Part shown: piece after piece, positions 45,638 through 54,700 of the stretch
Position numbering within the stretch: the first letter of the stretch is position 1
How the letters are laid out: every line of letters starts with the position of its first letter
Origin: Pyrococcus kukulkanii
GTDB taxonomy: Archaea; Methanobacteriota_B; Thermococci; Thermococcales; Thermococcaceae
DNA: 64,000 nucleotides
Direction: 5' to 3'
Assembly (NCBI RefSeq): GCF_041647995.1
Contig: NZ_JARRIB010000005.1
Span: 62,001-126,000 of the forward strand
Notes under the pieces: generated by a model
Databases searched by the model: none
Told to the model about the DNA's origin: nothing
Seen by the model: the letters and a program-made list of their open reading frames with translations, nothing else
Translations under genes and position numbers: made by a program

Positions 45638-45930
45638 CACCAGCCCCTCTCCGAGTTGTTGAGGGATATCCAAGAGCTTAAAGAGGTTCTCGTTCCTTAT
45701 ACAATACTCGTTGATCTTTAATAAAAATATTTTTATGCATGTAGTTGTGTAGGTACCCTTGTAGGTCTTTCTAACTGCTAAATGGAGGAAGAGAACTATA
45801 CAGATCTAGGAATGTAGCATAACGAAAACTTTTTATCAGATTTTGGCCAAATATAGTCGTAGTTGCTGGAATTACGCTTGCTCCAATATTGGTAGTTATC
45901 AATTAAAAACTTTCCAAGGAGGCGAGAGGG
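45638..45930. promoter_or_regulatory. Divergent promoter region between the two chemotaxis operons
   Basis: On the minus strand GCATAAAAATATTTTTAT (45721-45739) is a TATA region with expected start near 45705, leaving a leader of about 70 nt to cheR. On the + strand CGAAAACTTTTTATCAG (45823-45839) is a BRE/TATA with start near 45862, leaving about 70 nt to the MCP. GGAGGCGAGAGGG lies before that TTG start. No palindrome or gene is seen in the region; a short frame without start codon encodes IVVVAGITLAPILVVIN at about 45850-45903 and is probably meaningless. Confidence 0.45.
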
Positions 45931-47082
45931 TTGGGATTGTTTTTTATACCACTTACCGGAATCTTCCTAGTCAACCCAGGAAAAAAGGATAGGGAAGGAT
46001 ACTTAGCTAGGGAAATTATAGAATACCTGAAACAAGTCCTTGAGGGAAAAGACCCAAAACCTCCCTTAGGATTATTAGATGAAGACATTAAAGTCCTTGA
46101 AGAGATCAAACGGAAGGTTAGAAGACCAGTATACGTTCCAAGAAAAACTGCAGAGGCAATAGAAAGAATTGAAAGGCATGTAAGAGAGGCAAAAAGAACT
46201 GCAGGAGATCTCGAGAAAGATTTTGAATCAATCCAAGTGGGAGACCTAGAAACCACCAACGAGCTAGTCTCAAGGCTAGAGAATGAGAGCACGAAAATTG
46301 CAGAGGTAAATGATTATATCCAAACGCTTTCTGCCGGAATAGAAGAAATGAACGTTCAGGCTCAGCAACTTTCAGAGTTCGCACTAGAATCAGCATCAAT
46401 GGCCGAAAAAGGTAAGGAAATATCGGATAATGCAGCCTTAAAGGTTGCAAGGATAAGTGAGGTAAGCGAGGAAATGGGACAGGCAATTAACATCCTTGCC
46501 GATTATTCAAAGAAGATAGATGAGATAGTTTATGTAATAACGTCTATAGCAGGGCAAACAAACCTTTTAGCGTTGAATGCGGCAATAGAAGCTGCAAGAG
46601 CTGGAGAAGCTGGAAAAGGATTCGCAGTAGTTGCTGAGAATATAAGGGAACTGGCTGATAGATCAAAGAGATCAGCAGAGCAGATAAGGGATCTCATAAG
46701 GGAAATGCAGGAAAATATAAAGAGGGTTATAGAGTCAATACAGGAAAACGCAAGGGTAACCCAGGAAGTTAAAGACGCAATCCAAGAGCTAATAGCGGCC
46801 TTTGACGATATAGCTAGAAGAGCCAACGAAACCGCAAACATGGTCAAGGAATTGTCTGAGGGAATAGACGAACAAGCCAATTCAGTCCAGATGCTCGTTG
46901 AGAAAATAGATTCGATATCAAAGGACGTTTCCGATAACCTGAACTTTGCAACTCAGCTTGTTGAGACAATAAAATCCTCCCTACAATCCTTAGATACAAT
47001 AAGAGATAGAGCAGAAAAGCTAAAGGAAGAGCTTGATAAGGCTATTGAGGAGATAGAGATATTGAGGGGTGGTGGAAAGTGA
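45931..47082 (+). CDS. Soluble or weakly anchored methyl-accepting chemotaxis protein
   Basis: A 383-residue receptor without a ligand domain. A short hydrophobic stretch at the N-terminus ([12 protein letters not shown]) is too short to be a confident transmembrane helix. After a linker the sequence is long coiled coil with the MCP hairpin [22 protein letters not shown], ending IEILRGGGK. It may sense an intracellular signal or rely on a partner for input. A TTG start with GGAGG nine bases upstream fits the alignment of frames, as no ATG lies near. Its stop overlaps the cheW GTG start (GTGA). Confidence 0.87.
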   Translation: MGLFFIPLTGIFLVNPGKKDREGYLAREIIEYLKQVLEGKDPKPPLGLLDEDIKVLEEIKRKVRRPVYVPRKTAEAIERIERHVREAKRTAGDLEKDFESIQVGDLETTNELVSRLENESTKIAEVNDYIQTLSAGIEEMNVQAQQLSEFALESASMAEKGKEISDNAALKVARISEVSEEMGQAINILADYSKKIDEIVYVITSIAGQTNLLALNAAIEAARAGEAGKGFAVVAENIRELADRSKRSAEQIRDLIREMQENIKRVIESIQENARVTQEVKDAIQELIAAFDDIARRANETANMVKELSEGIDEQANSVQMLVEKIDSISKDVSDNLNFATQLVETIKSSLQSLDTIRDRAEKLKEELDKAIEEIEILRGGGK

Positions 47083-47516
47083 CCGAAATTCAAGTTGTTG
47101 CATTTAGATTAGGGAACGAAGAGTTCTGCTTGGAAATTTCTAAGGTTAGGGAAATAAAAGAAATGATGCCCATAACCAGAGTTCCAAACGCTCCAGACTT
47201 CGTTGAGGGAGTAATTAACCTCAGAGGACAGATAACAACTGTGATAAATCTCAAGAAGCTCCTAGGTTACTACGACGAAGGGGATCTAAGTAACAAGAAG
47301 ATAATAATCGCTGAAGTTAACGGGGAAATTGTAGGAGTAATCGTTGACGCGGTTTCTGATGTACTAACGCTAACTGAGGATCAGATAGAGCAACCACCAA
47401 AAACACTGGCATCCAAGGTTGATATGAGGTTCATTAAGGGAATCGCAAAGATAAACAATGGCGAAAGACTACTCATAATGCTTGACTTAGACAAGTTACT
47501 TGGAGAGAGCATTTAG
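47079..47516 (+). CDS. cheW: Chemotaxis coupling protein CheW
   Basis: A 145-residue SH3-like adaptor joining receptors to CheA. Typical elements are [37 protein letters not shown] and [19 protein letters not shown] start coupled to the MCP stop. The only stand-alone CheW in the window, so it must serve both receptors. Confidence 0.96.
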   Translation: MTEIQVVAFRLGNEEFCLEISKVREIKEMMPITRVPNAPDFVEGVINLRGQITTVINLKKLLGYYDEGDLSNKKIIIAEVNGEIVGVIVDAVSDVLTLTEDQIEQPPKTLASKVDMRFIKGIAKINNGERLLIMLDLDKLLGESI

Positions 47517-47563
47517 CAAAATTTTAATTTAAGTGCACCAACTATAGAGCTTGGAGGACTAAA

Positions 47564-48637
47564 ATGCTAGGGTACATTGCCTTAGTTGTACTTTTCATTG
47601 GCATCTCCGGATTCCTCATTTATTACGTTAACAGCATTACAAACAAGGTCACTTCTAAGTACTTTGAGGTCAAAGACTTAATAAATGAGCAAGAAAACGA
47701 AATTAGCAAGATAAAATCCTGGGTTCAGGATGAATTAAAAAAGTTCAAGGATAAGATAATTGAAGAAAGTAAGAAAGAAGAGAAATCTGTCGATGAATTA
47801 ATATCATGGAAGCTCAAAGGTGTGCAAGAAAAGATTTCCTCCCTTGAGAAAGAATATAGGGAATTGAGATCAAAAGTCCTTGCCTTAGAGCCCCTCCCTT
47901 CTAAGTTTGATGAGATCATGGAAAAGTTGAGAGAGTTAGATCCAGAAATATTGAGAGAACAAGTTAAAGACTCCCTCAAAGAAGAGGTTCTCAAAGAGCT
48001 ACAGGAGGAAATCGAGAAGTTTGAGCAGACGCTTGAAGAAAGAAAAGAGCAGGAACTCAAAGAGTTCCTTGATCTCCTCACCCTAACTATAGACCTTCCA
48101 CCCGAAAGAATCCAAGAAGGTCTATTACAGGCAAAAAGAGCTCTCTTATCCCTAAGAGACCTAGCTAAAGTCTATGTACTAACTGGAAAGGGTGTTGAAG
48201 AGTTTGAAAAGCTGAAAGAAACCCTAATAGAACTGCTTAAGGAACTAAGAAAGCTTGCAGTAATTTCGGTTCCGGAGGATGAAGTATACTCCACTATAAC
48301 ATCCGTCATAGTTGGAATAAAGAGGTTAAAACTACCAATGAACGAAGATGGAAAGGAATTAAGCCCAGAGAAAAGCTTTATAAGGGTGCACAAGGCAATA
48401 TATGAGCTTACAGGTCAATTAGATAGAATAGCGGAAAAAATAGAGAGTCCAATTCCAGTTACGCCAATAGAGAAAGAGTTCTATGAGAAATTAAGGAAAC
48501 AATTCGAAGAACTTAAAAGGCTTGAAAAGCAAGTGCAGGAGCTCATAACAACCCTAGGAAACATTGAAATTGAGGAAGAGAAAGAAGAAGACAAGTTAAA
48601 GGACATAGAAAAGATACTGAAAGACTTAGGGATTTGA
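47564..48637 (+). CDS. Single-pass membrane coiled-coil protein of the chemotaxis locus, long paralogue
   Basis: A 357-residue protein with one transmembrane helix at residues 4-22, a long charged coiled coil (about 30-165), a helical middle domain (165-250) and a conserved C-terminal block. No named family known to me. Middle plus C-terminal parts align with the protein at 36250-37002: AKVYVLTGKGVEEF to LKLP spans the same distance as ARGYALGFISEEEY to TKLP there, and ELSPEKSFIRV and PVTPIE follow 32 residues apart. It follows cheW by 47 nt. The longer coiled coil here would place the conserved domain deeper in the cytoplasm than in its paralogue. Confidence 0.8.
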   Translation: MLGYIALVVLFIGISGFLIYYVNSITNKVTSKYFEVKDLINEQENEISKIKSWVQDELKKFKDKIIEESKKEEKSVDELISWKLKGVQEKISSLEKEYRELRSKVLALEPLPSKFDEIMEKLRELDPEILREQVKDSLKEEVLKELQEEIEKFEQTLEERKEQELKEFLDLLTLTIDLPPERIQEGLLQAKRALLSLRDLAKVYVLTGKGVEEFEKLKETLIELLKELRKLAVISVPEDEVYSTITSVIVGIKRLKLPMNEDGKELSPEKSFIRVHKAIYELTGQLDRIAEKIESPIPVTPIEKEFYEKLRKQFEELKRLEKQVQELITTLGNIEIEEEKEEDKLKDIEKILKDLGI

Positions 48638-48768
48638 ATGTATTTAGGGAAGTTCCCCGTAGTAATCAACATTCTCCAGGTAAGCTAGAGCTTGGTGTAA
48701 TTAATTTTGAGCCCTAGGCCACGCCAACTTTTAAAATTCCACCCATGAAACCGAAAGTGGGAGGTAAA

Positions 48769-49701
48769 ATGATTGAGATAGTGATATTTGTAGTCGGGCT
48801 TATCCTTCTCATAAAGGGGAGTGATATATTTGTTGAAGCCGCAACAAGAATAGCCAGGGCGTTTGGGATTAGCGAGTTTTTAATAGCTTTAGTCTTGGCT
48901 AGCATAGCGACCACTTTACCAGAAGTTACGGTTTCAGCCATCTCCTCATATAAGGGCAACAGCGGAATAGCCCTGGGAAACGCCGTAGGAAGTGCCCTAG
49001 CAAACATAGCTCTAATTCTTGCGGTTTCTGCAATGATAATGCCTCTTAAAGTGGATAAAATTGCCAGTGAAAACTCCCTTATAATGCTAGGCGTTTCACT
49101 CTACGCCTGGCTCCTAATGGCGGATGGGGTAATATCTAGGATTGATGGCATGACCCTAATAATTCTGTACTTACTCTTCCTGGGATACCTGTACAAGAAG
49201 CATATTACCCTAGAGGAGATAGAAGGGGGCAATGGTAGCGTAGCTAAAGAGATACTTATCCTATTCCTCTCAGGAGGAATGGTAATAGCTGGGGCTGAAT
49301 TAGTTGTGGATAGTGCGGTGAAAATTGCAAGGGTTATGGGAATTCCCGAAGTCGTAATAGGTGTGACTTTGGTTTCCATAGGAACATCACTTCCTGAGTT
49401 GGCGAACTCACTTACGGCGACCCTTAAAAAGATACCCAACGTGAGCGTCGGCAACATAATCGGTGCAAACATCCTTGATATACTCATGGTTATTGGAATA
49501 GCCTCAGTTATAAGGCCTATAATTGTCGATAAATCAATAACAAGGGTTGTAATGCCAATAACGTTAATTGTAATGCTCGTCCTAACGGTTTCCTTATTTA
49601 GAAATCACAAAGTCGGAAGGAAAACCGCTACAGTACTATTAGGGATATACGCCTACTTCCTTTACCTACTGATTCAGGGAAAAGTGTATATACCTGGGTG
49701 A
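48769..49701 (+). CDS. CaCA-family sodium/calcium-type cation antiporter
   Basis: A 310-residue membrane protein with about ten helices and the two inverted alpha repeats of CaCA exchangers: LVLASIATTLPEVTVSAIS near residues 44-62 and VSIGTSLPELANSLTA near 200-215, each with the essential Glu after a Pro. GNAVGSALANIAL and GNIIGANILDIL are the accompanying loops. It exchanges Na+ or H+ for Ca2+ or a related cation. GGAGGT precedes the ATG at 48769. Confidence 0.92.
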   Translation: MIEIVIFVVGLILLIKGSDIFVEAATRIARAFGISEFLIALVLASIATTLPEVTVSAISSYKGNSGIALGNAVGSALANIALILAVSAMIMPLKVDKIASENSLIMLGVSLYAWLLMADGVISRIDGMTLIILYLLFLGYLYKKHITLEEIEGGNGSVAKEILILFLSGGMVIAGAELVVDSAVKIARVMGIPEVVIGVTLVSIGTSLPELANSLTATLKKIPNVSVGNIIGANILDILMVIGIASVIRPIIVDKSITRVVMPITLIVMLVLTVSLFRNHKVGRKTATVLLGIYAYFLYLLIQGKVYIPG

Positions 49702-49713
49702 GAACTCCAAGTG

Positions 49714-50388
49714 ATGAAGCTCATCCCTGGGATAGCATACTTGAGAGTTCAGAGGCAGGTTTATGTAGGTTACTCCATGGCCCTTGCAGGGTGGATTGGT
49801 GAGTATATCTTACACTACGACAAGTTCCCCAAACCAAACTTCATAAGAAGAGCGCTTGGCAAGCTTGGCTTTTCTTTTTCCTCCGAGGAAGAAGACGAGA
49901 GGTACTTCACAATGTTTTACATTAAAGGCAATACGGGAATTACGGCAAGCTGGGATATAGAGGAAGATAGAATCTTCCTCCAAGTGTTTCCCTTAAGAGG
50001 TAGGATAAGTAGGGGAGTTACAATCAGGGTTGAGGGAATAGAAGTTTATGATCAAGAGGTAGTTTCAATAGAGCCAGCGCAAAGGCTACCCAAGGGGGTA
50101 AGGAGCTTAGGCATAAACCCCCTTATAATAGAGGACAAAGTACCAATCTCGATACCATACTGGGGAAGCCTCTATGAAGAATGGCAGGAAGACTTAAAAT
50201 TGTTGATAATGGTCGATGAAATTTTTGATAAGCTTTATAGGGAAGAATACAGGTGCCCTATCTGCTTCTCTCCCCTGAGAGAAGAGAAAGGCATTTTAGT
50301 GTGCGATAAATGCGGATTTAAGTTTGCTCCAGTAAATGAGTTCGAGAGGGTGGTGGAAGAGTTTATCGCTGAGGAGTTCTCTTTCTGA
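49714..50388 (+). CDS. Unknown protein with C-terminal zinc ribbon
   Basis: A 224-residue protein. The first 165 residues form a strand-rich domain of unknown type ([21 protein letters not shown]). Then a helical part is followed by [22 protein letters not shown], two CxxC pairs of a zinc ribbon, and a helical tail. It may bind nucleic acid or protein, nothing more can be said. Follows the antiporter by 12 nt and may be cotranscribed. Its end overlaps the convergent nfeD-like gene by 26 nt. GTG 49711 is an alternative start. Confidence 0.7.
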   Translation: MKLIPGIAYLRVQRQVYVGYSMALAGWIGEYILHYDKFPKPNFIRRALGKLGFSFSSEEEDERYFTMFYIKGNTGITASWDIEEDRIFLQVFPLRGRISRGVTIRVEGIEVYDQEVVSIEPAQRLPKGVRSLGINPLIIEDKVPISIPYWGSLYEEWQEDLKLLIMVDEIFDKLYREEYRCPICFSPLREEKGILVCDKCGFKFAPVNEFERVVEEFIAEEFSF

Positions 50389-50788
50389 CCTTGAGCTTTA
50401 GGCCGTCAACTTCAACCACCTCAACTTCGTCTCCAACCGTCAAATTGTCGTCGCTATATGCGATCCAGGTGTCACCCTCAAGCTCGACAAGGTAGTGATC
50501 CTTTGCCACCTTAACGACCTTACCCACCTTGCCCCTAAGCTCAAAAGTGTACTTCTCCTTCCCTAAGTCCTTGGTTTCCTTTTTAATGAAGCGGGCAAAG
50601 AGCATATAAGAGACCACTGCCGATATCAGCGATATTATAAACGACACGTAAAAGTTAACTCCAAACATTAGCAGCAGGCCAAGGACGGCGAACGCTATTC
50701 CTATGGGAGTTATAAACGCTGCAACCATCATATCTAGGATTATGACCAGCAAGCCAAGGACTAAAAGTAAAATTGGAAAGATGGGCAT
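50363..50788 (-). CDS. Short NfeD-like membrane protein
   Basis: A 141-residue protein: about three or four transmembrane helices in the first 75 residues, then an OB-fold NfeD domain ([28 protein letters not shown] and [17 protein letters not shown]). It lacks the N-terminal ClpP-like protease of long NfeD. Short NfeD proteins are partners of SPFH/stomatin proteins, and the stomatin gene is 37 nt upstream on the same strand. Confidence 0.9.
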   Translation of the reverse strand: MPIFPILLLVLGLLVIILDMMVAAFITPIGIAFAVLGLLLMFGVNFYVSFIISLISAVVSYMLFARFIKKETKDLGKEKYTFELRGKVGKVVKVAKDHYLVELEGDTWIAYSDDNLTVGDEVEVVEVDGLKLKVRKRTPQR

Positions 50789-50825
50789 AGCATCACCCCA
50801 TCAGCTTCTTAAGTTCTCGACATCT

Positions 50826-51734
50826 TCATTCTTTCTGTTTCCCTTTTTCAGATTCTTTTTGAGGCAATTTCGGAGGTTCCTCCTTTAGCTTTTGAAGTAT
50901 CCTTAGAAGGCCTATTAAGGCTTCAGTTTCATATGGAACTATCAAGTTTCCATACTTAGCAAGCTCTGGAAGCTTTTCTATGTATTGTAAAGCTAGATAC
51001 TTCTCATCGGCAAGCTTCAAGGCCTCTAAGACTTTCCTTATGGCCTCGGCTTGACCCTCTGCAATGAGTATCTGCCTCTGCTTCTCACCCTCGGCCTTTA
51101 ATATTGCGGCCTGCTTCTGCCCTTCGGCCTCCCTAATGGCAGCTTCCTTCTTACCTTCCGCAAGTAAAATCATTGCCCTCTTTTCTCTCTCGGCAGTCAT
51201 CTGTTTTGCCATTGCCTCCTGAATGTCCTTTGGCGGATCTATCCTCTGTATCTCAACCCTCGTGATCTTAACGCCCCAACGATCCGTTATCTTATCAAGC
51301 TCCTCGCGAAGACGAGCGTTGATTATATCCCTACCGCTTAAGGTTTCATCGAGCTCCATCTCACCTATAATCGCCCTCAGATTTGTCTGGGCAAGCTTAA
51401 CTATTGCCATTAAGAAGTCGCTAACGTTGTAAACTGCCTTAACGGGGTCAAGGATCTGATAGTAAACAACGGCATCTACGGTCACTACAACGTTGTCCTT
51501 ACATATGACTTCTTGGGGAGGAACATCGATAACGTGCTCCCTCATATCCACAATCTTTACCCTCTCCATGAAGGGAATTATGAAGTGTATCCCAGGGTCA
51601 AGGATCCTGTTGAACTTTCCTAGCCTTTCTACTAGGCCTTTCTGGTAAGGTCTTATCACCTTAACGCTCAGCAAGAGCATTATCAGCAAGAAAATCCCCA
51701 GGATTATGAGGGCAATACCACCTGCACCTATCAT
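50826..51734 (-). CDS. SPFH/stomatin-like membrane protein
   Basis: A 302-residue protein. N-terminal hydrophobic segment (about 4-24), then the SPFH domain (VIRPYQKGLVERLGKFNRIL, DVPPQEVICKDNVVVTVDAVVYYQI), and a long coiled coil with repeated AEG units (ILLAEGKKEAAIREAEGQKQA), ending in a charged Lys/Glu tail. Such proteins form ring-like membrane scaffolds. GGTGGT is six bases before the ATG at 51734. Operon with the short NfeD. Confidence 0.93.
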   Translation of the reverse strand: MIGAGGIALIILGIFLLIMLLLSVKVIRPYQKGLVERLGKFNRILDPGIHFIIPFMERVKIVDMREHVIDVPPQEVICKDNVVVTVDAVVYYQILDPVKAVYNVSDFLMAIVKLAQTNLRAIIGEMELDETLSGRDIINARLREELDKITDRWGVKITRVEIQRIDPPKDIQEAMAKQMTAEREKRAMILLAEGKKEAAIREAEGQKQAAILKAEGEKQRQILIAEGQAEAIRKVLEALKLADEKYLALQYIEKLPELAKYGNLIVPYETEALIGLLRILQKLKEEPPKLPQKESEKGKQKE

Positions 51735-51845
51735 GGGAACCACCACTCCAAAAGTACCACGTGGAGAATTTAAATTTATCGTAGTTAATTAAATACCATC
51801 ATGTCATTTATTGACAATAATTATTCCGATTTGGAAAAGATTAAG

Positions 51846-51880
51846 TTTAAAAAGCTAGGTGGAAGGTTTAAATTGGGAGT
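51846..51880 (+). promoter_or_regulatory. Promoter of tRNA-Gln
   Basis: AGTTTAAAAAGC at about 51844-51855 places a TATA-like box 26-35 nt before the tRNA start. A nearer TTTAAATT at 51867-51874 is too close to act for this start. Confidence 0.4.
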
Positions 51881-51956
51881 AGCCCCGTGGTGTAGCGGCC
51901 AAGCATGCGGGACTTTGGATCCCGCGACCCGGGTTCGAATCCCGGCGGGGCTACCA
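51881..51956 (+). tRNA. tRNA-Gln (anticodon TTG), CCA encoded
   Basis: The acceptor arms AGCCCCG (51881-51887) and CGGGGCT (51946-51952) pair fully, followed by A and an encoded CCA to 51956. The anticodon arm CGGGA-CTTTGGA-TCCCG gives loop positions 34-36 TTG, reading CAA glutamine codons. The T arm is CCGGG-TTCGAAT-CCCGG. No intron. High G+C as for other hyperthermophile tRNAs. Confidence 0.95.
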
Positions 51957-52057
51957 TCAATATTCTTCTTCATTAGACAGAGAGATCATCAAACTTTCTC
52001 GTACTTCTTGTTGATAAAATACTTAACAAAGGGCTTAGCTAAGTATCATACCAAGAT

Positions 52058-53071
52058 TCACTGTCCTCTCCTAGCGGTATTCTTAAATTTAAAACGACCG
52101 TATCCAAGGCTAGTTTTTGCACCAACACCATGGTACTTTAATGCTCCAACCATTAACTCCTGTGCAACTCTCTTGAGATCCTTCTTGGCTGTTGATGACT
52201 GTGCAACAGCAAACAGGAACTCAACTCCACTCTTCACTGTAAGGAATATCACAGGAACAGGATCATACCAATCCCCTGGAGGCTTGTCATTCTGCTGATA
52301 ATATGGCCCATAGTGGGGATTCATTATGTCCCATTCAAATATGCTTTTTAAGTTATCTGGGTCTGGTAGGGCATCAAAGAACACGATACTGCCTTCCTTG
52401 TCCTGGGTTCCAAATATATCAACAAGATCTTTGACTATCTTCCTAAGGTCAACATCGCTCCCAGGATCAGCACGGACACCAAAAGCACTAAGAAATTCAT
52501 TAAGTTCTTCACTTGCGTGACTGGGAACTTTGGCTTTATCTGGAAATCCATCTGCGTCCCCCTTAGAGAGCAATTCTTGAACTTCACCTGCCCTCTCAAA
52601 GAAATCCTTACTAAATCCATCAGCACCTTCAAGCAATTCTGCAAGCATTTCAATTGACCAAGCTCTTGTTACGCCTTTTATTGCAGACCCAGGGATATAT
52701 GGAACGCCATAGTTTCTCAGAAGCCTTATGCTCGTTTCGTAGATGCTCTCGTCCCCAAGGCCAACGACCAGCCTTGACTTAGTTGTTAAAACTACCCATT
52801 CAGCCTTAATCGACTTCAAAAGCCCTTCTTTGTATCTGTTGTAAAAAACTCTGTAAGTTCTGACCAGGGATTCCGGAATTTCTATCTCCCCAAGCACATC
52901 CTTTAGAACCTTTCCACCAGTTTTTGCAGTTTTCTCTTTACCTCCCTTTACAAAAGGGGCAAATCTATCGAGAAGGAGGGAAAGATTGTCTACAGTTTGC
53001 GGAGTAATTCTGCCCTTCCTATCCCTAAGGACTGAAAGAAGGTTCCTAGGAAGGAAGTAAATTGGAGTCAC
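52058..53071 (-). CDS. cmr6: Type III-B CRISPR effector subunit Cmr6
   Basis: A 337-residue RAMP-fold protein capping the belly filament of the Cmr complex near the 3 prime end of the crRNA. RAMP features are the beta strands around KAEWVVLTTKSRLVVGLG, the AIKGVTRAW helix and the C-terminal Gly-rich loop GAKTSLGYGRF. GTG start at 53069-53071 overlaps the cmr5 stop by one base. Last gene of the operon; 101 nt of apparently empty DNA separate it from tRNA-Gln. Confidence 0.93.
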   Translation of the reverse strand: MTPIYFLPRNLLSVLRDRKGRITPQTVDNLSLLLDRFAPFVKGGKEKTAKTGGKVLKDVLGEIEIPESLVRTYRVFYNRYKEGLLKSIKAEWVVLTTKSRLVVGLGDESIYETSIRLLRNYGVPYIPGSAIKGVTRAWSIEMLAELLEGADGFSKDFFERAGEVQELLSKGDADGFPDKAKVPSHASEELNEFLSAFGVRADPGSDVDLRKIVKDLVDIFGTQDKEGSIVFFDALPDPDNLKSIFEWDIMNPHYGPYYQQNDKPPGDWYDPVPVIFLTVKSGVEFLFAVAQSSTAKKDLKRVAQELMVGALKYHGVGAKTSLGYGRFKFKNTARRGQ

Positions 53072-53508
53072 TATCCTTCACCTCGCTCGTCCCCTTTAAG
53101 CATAGCATCGGCAAAACGCCTCATCCACTTGAGGAGGGCAATGACCTCTTCAGTCATCATCAAGACTTCTGTCGAGCTTGCCCTAATGTAGTATTCAATG
53201 GGATTCTCGCTGTGAATTATTTTCTTATCAAGCCACTCCGCTATGTGCTTGTAGAGGTAGGCGTGAGCCTTCTGGTCAGCCTTTTCTAGGTTGCCAGGAT
53301 CTATCTTTTCGTAGTTGCCATCGGAGTTTCCGATTTTTGAAAGGTAAAAGGCCAAGGTTTGGCCCAGACCGTTGGTTAATATCAGGGTGGGTGCACTTCT
53401 GACGTATGACCTATACTTCTTCTGAATATCTTCGCTCTTTTTGCTTACCTCCAGGACTTTATTGTAAGCAAACTCTGCCCTCTGCTGCTCGAGCGTCCTG
53501 ATGTCCAT
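53071..53508 (-). CDS. cmr5: Type III-B CRISPR small subunit Cmr5
   Basis: A 145-residue all-helical protein that stacks along the target RNA in the Cmr complex. RTLEQQRAEFAYNKVLEV at the N-terminus and SAPTLILTNGLGQTLAFYLSK are standard Cmr5 motifs. The ATG at 53508 follows GGTGGTGTCA. Overlaps cmr6 by one base. Confidence 0.94.
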   Translation of the reverse strand: MDIRTLEQQRAEFAYNKVLEVSKKSEDIQKKYRSYVRSAPTLILTNGLGQTLAFYLSKIGNSDGNYEKIDPGNLEKADQKAHAYLYKHIAEWLDKKIIHSENPIEYYIRASSTEVLMMTEEVIALLKWMRRFADAMLKGDERGEG

Positions 53509-53518
53509 TGACACCACC

Positions 53519-54400
53519 TCAGAGAACCTTTATTTTCATGAAGCCCTTTCCAACAGTCTCATCTCCACCAACTTGGAGGTAAGTCTTGCTCTCCAAGAAG
53601 CCCTGAAGTTCACTCTTAACCGCCTCAGCATCATTTAATGAACCGCCTTTGGGCTTTGATATCGCTATTATCGAGTACAGCAGGGTATCCGCCGGTAGGA
53701 ATTCCTCGTACCAAAGACCGCCCTCCTTAACTGTGCCCCTGCTTTGGTCTATAGCTATTCTAGCGAGTATTTCCGTGGAGAACTTGACGAAGGCCGTGAA
53801 TACGTTGTCGCTGACTACTACAAGCCTCTTCCCTAGATCATCTACGCCGTCTGGAATAATTTTCTCTATCGCATTGATAATCTGTGAGAGCTCATTCTCT
53901 TTAGCCGTTAAGAGGAGATCTTCCAGCACAACCAGAGTTTCATTGTTCCTGTTTATCGTAAGTATCGAGCCTTGAGGCACAACTGCTTCTTTATCTTCAA
54001 CGCTGGGAACCTCAAAGTTTGCAATATCATTCCTTCCAGCGAATTCCATATCCCTCCTAAACCTCTTCAGAACCATGGGACACGTGACGTAGGCAAAGAC
54101 GCCCCTGGCACTCCTCACCGGAAATAGCAATATCCTCGCATCTCCTACTGAAATTGCACCTGCGTGTTCGCTTGCCTTATCCGTATCTGGCCCAAAAATA
54201 GAGTATATCACTCCTTTATTCTTGCCCTCCCTCTCAAATGCACTCCTCAATGCTCCCTTAAGGCTCTGGCCCCAGATCGTTGGGAAGCCGGTGTGGCGTT
54301 CCCTCTGAATTGGCAGATCAACAACACTCAGTTCAGCCCCGCTTCCAGCGTGGACAGGAGTTATGGAATACAACCCGAGAACTAATGTCTTCTCATACAT
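53519..54400 (-). CDS. cmr4: Type III-B CRISPR backbone RNase Cmr4
   Basis: A 293-residue RAMP protein present in several copies per complex and responsible for cutting target RNA at six-nucleotide steps. The loop HAGSGAELSVVDLP contains Asp28, equivalent to the catalytic Asp26 of P. furiosus Cmr4 by alignment of the motif. GFPTIWGQSLKGALR is the typical RAMP helix, and the end carries GGDETVGKGFMKIKVL, a Gly-rich loop. Starts directly beside the csx3 stop. Confidence 0.94.
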   Translation of the reverse strand: MYEKTLVLGLYSITPVHAGSGAELSVVDLPIQRERHTGFPTIWGQSLKGALRSAFEREGKNKGVIYSIFGPDTDKASEHAGAISVGDARILLFPVRSARGVFAYVTCPMVLKRFRRDMEFAGRNDIANFEVPSVEDKEAVVPQGSILTINRNNETLVVLEDLLLTAKENELSQIINAIEKIIPDGVDDLGKRLVVVSDNVFTAFVKFSTEILARIAIDQSRGTVKEGGLWYEEFLPADTLLYSIIAISKPKGGSLNDAEAVKSELQGFLESKTYLQVGGDETVGKGFMKIKVL

Positions 54401-54700
54401 CTAGAGCACCTCCTCTATGTTGAGTTGGTAAACGTCACCAGGCTCAACCCCAGGAACATGTGATTCAACAACTACAACTCCAATCCTAGGATCATAAGTG
54501 CCGACCCAAGCGACTGGGTGATAGTGGTGAACGAGAAAGGCGTAGAGCCATATTGGGCCCCTTCCGCTGAGAACTACCCCCTTATTTGCCTTAACTTTCG
54601 GCGGATTAAGAGACTTCAGCTCCTTAGGCTCAAGAACTTCATCTATTTCGAAATGAACTACCGTGAATTCTTCGAGCTCAACTGTTTTAAATTTCAGCAT
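54401..54700 (-). CDS. csx3: Csx3, cyclic-tetra-adenylate ring nuclease (Crn3 family)
   Basis: A 99-residue protein matching the Archaeoglobus AF1864 family. GVVLSGRGPIWL at 41-52, HHYH at 58-61, TYDPRIG at 68-74 and ESH at 79-81 hold the residues (His58, His61, Asp70, Arg72, His81) that correspond to the conserved catalytic cluster as I remember it. Csx3 forms head-to-tail filaments that degrade the cA4 second messenger made by Cas10/Cmr2 and so switches off the response. No AAA-type fusion. It starts within the last codons of the CARF gene (seven-base overlap), a sign of coupled synthesis of messenger-binding and messenger-degrading proteins. Confidence 0.88.
   Translation of the reverse strand: MLKFKTVELEEFTVVHFEIDEVLEPKELKSLNPPKVKANKGVVLSGRGPIWLYAFLVHHYHPVAWVGTYDPRIGVVVVESHVPGVEPGDVYQLNIEEVL

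Noticed and set aside
45850-45903. Short hydrophobic frame IVVVAGITLAPILVVIN before the MCP
   Set aside because: It has no start codon in frame and no ribosome site; archaellin-like resemblance is too weak.
35211-48637. Archaellum (fla) genes accompanying chemotaxis
   Set aside because: No archaellin-type signal or FlaI/FlaJ-like sequence is present in the window.
51946-52057. tRNA-Gln 3 prime end as an attachment site for a cmr-bearing element
   Set aside because: No repeat of the tRNA 3 prime sequence was found near 60.9-61.0 kb, and no integrase gene is in the window.
51801-52298. A 165-codon + strand frame across the tRNA and the cmr6 3 prime end
   Set aside because: It reads through the tRNA-Gln gene and antisense to cmr6, and has no plausible protein pattern.
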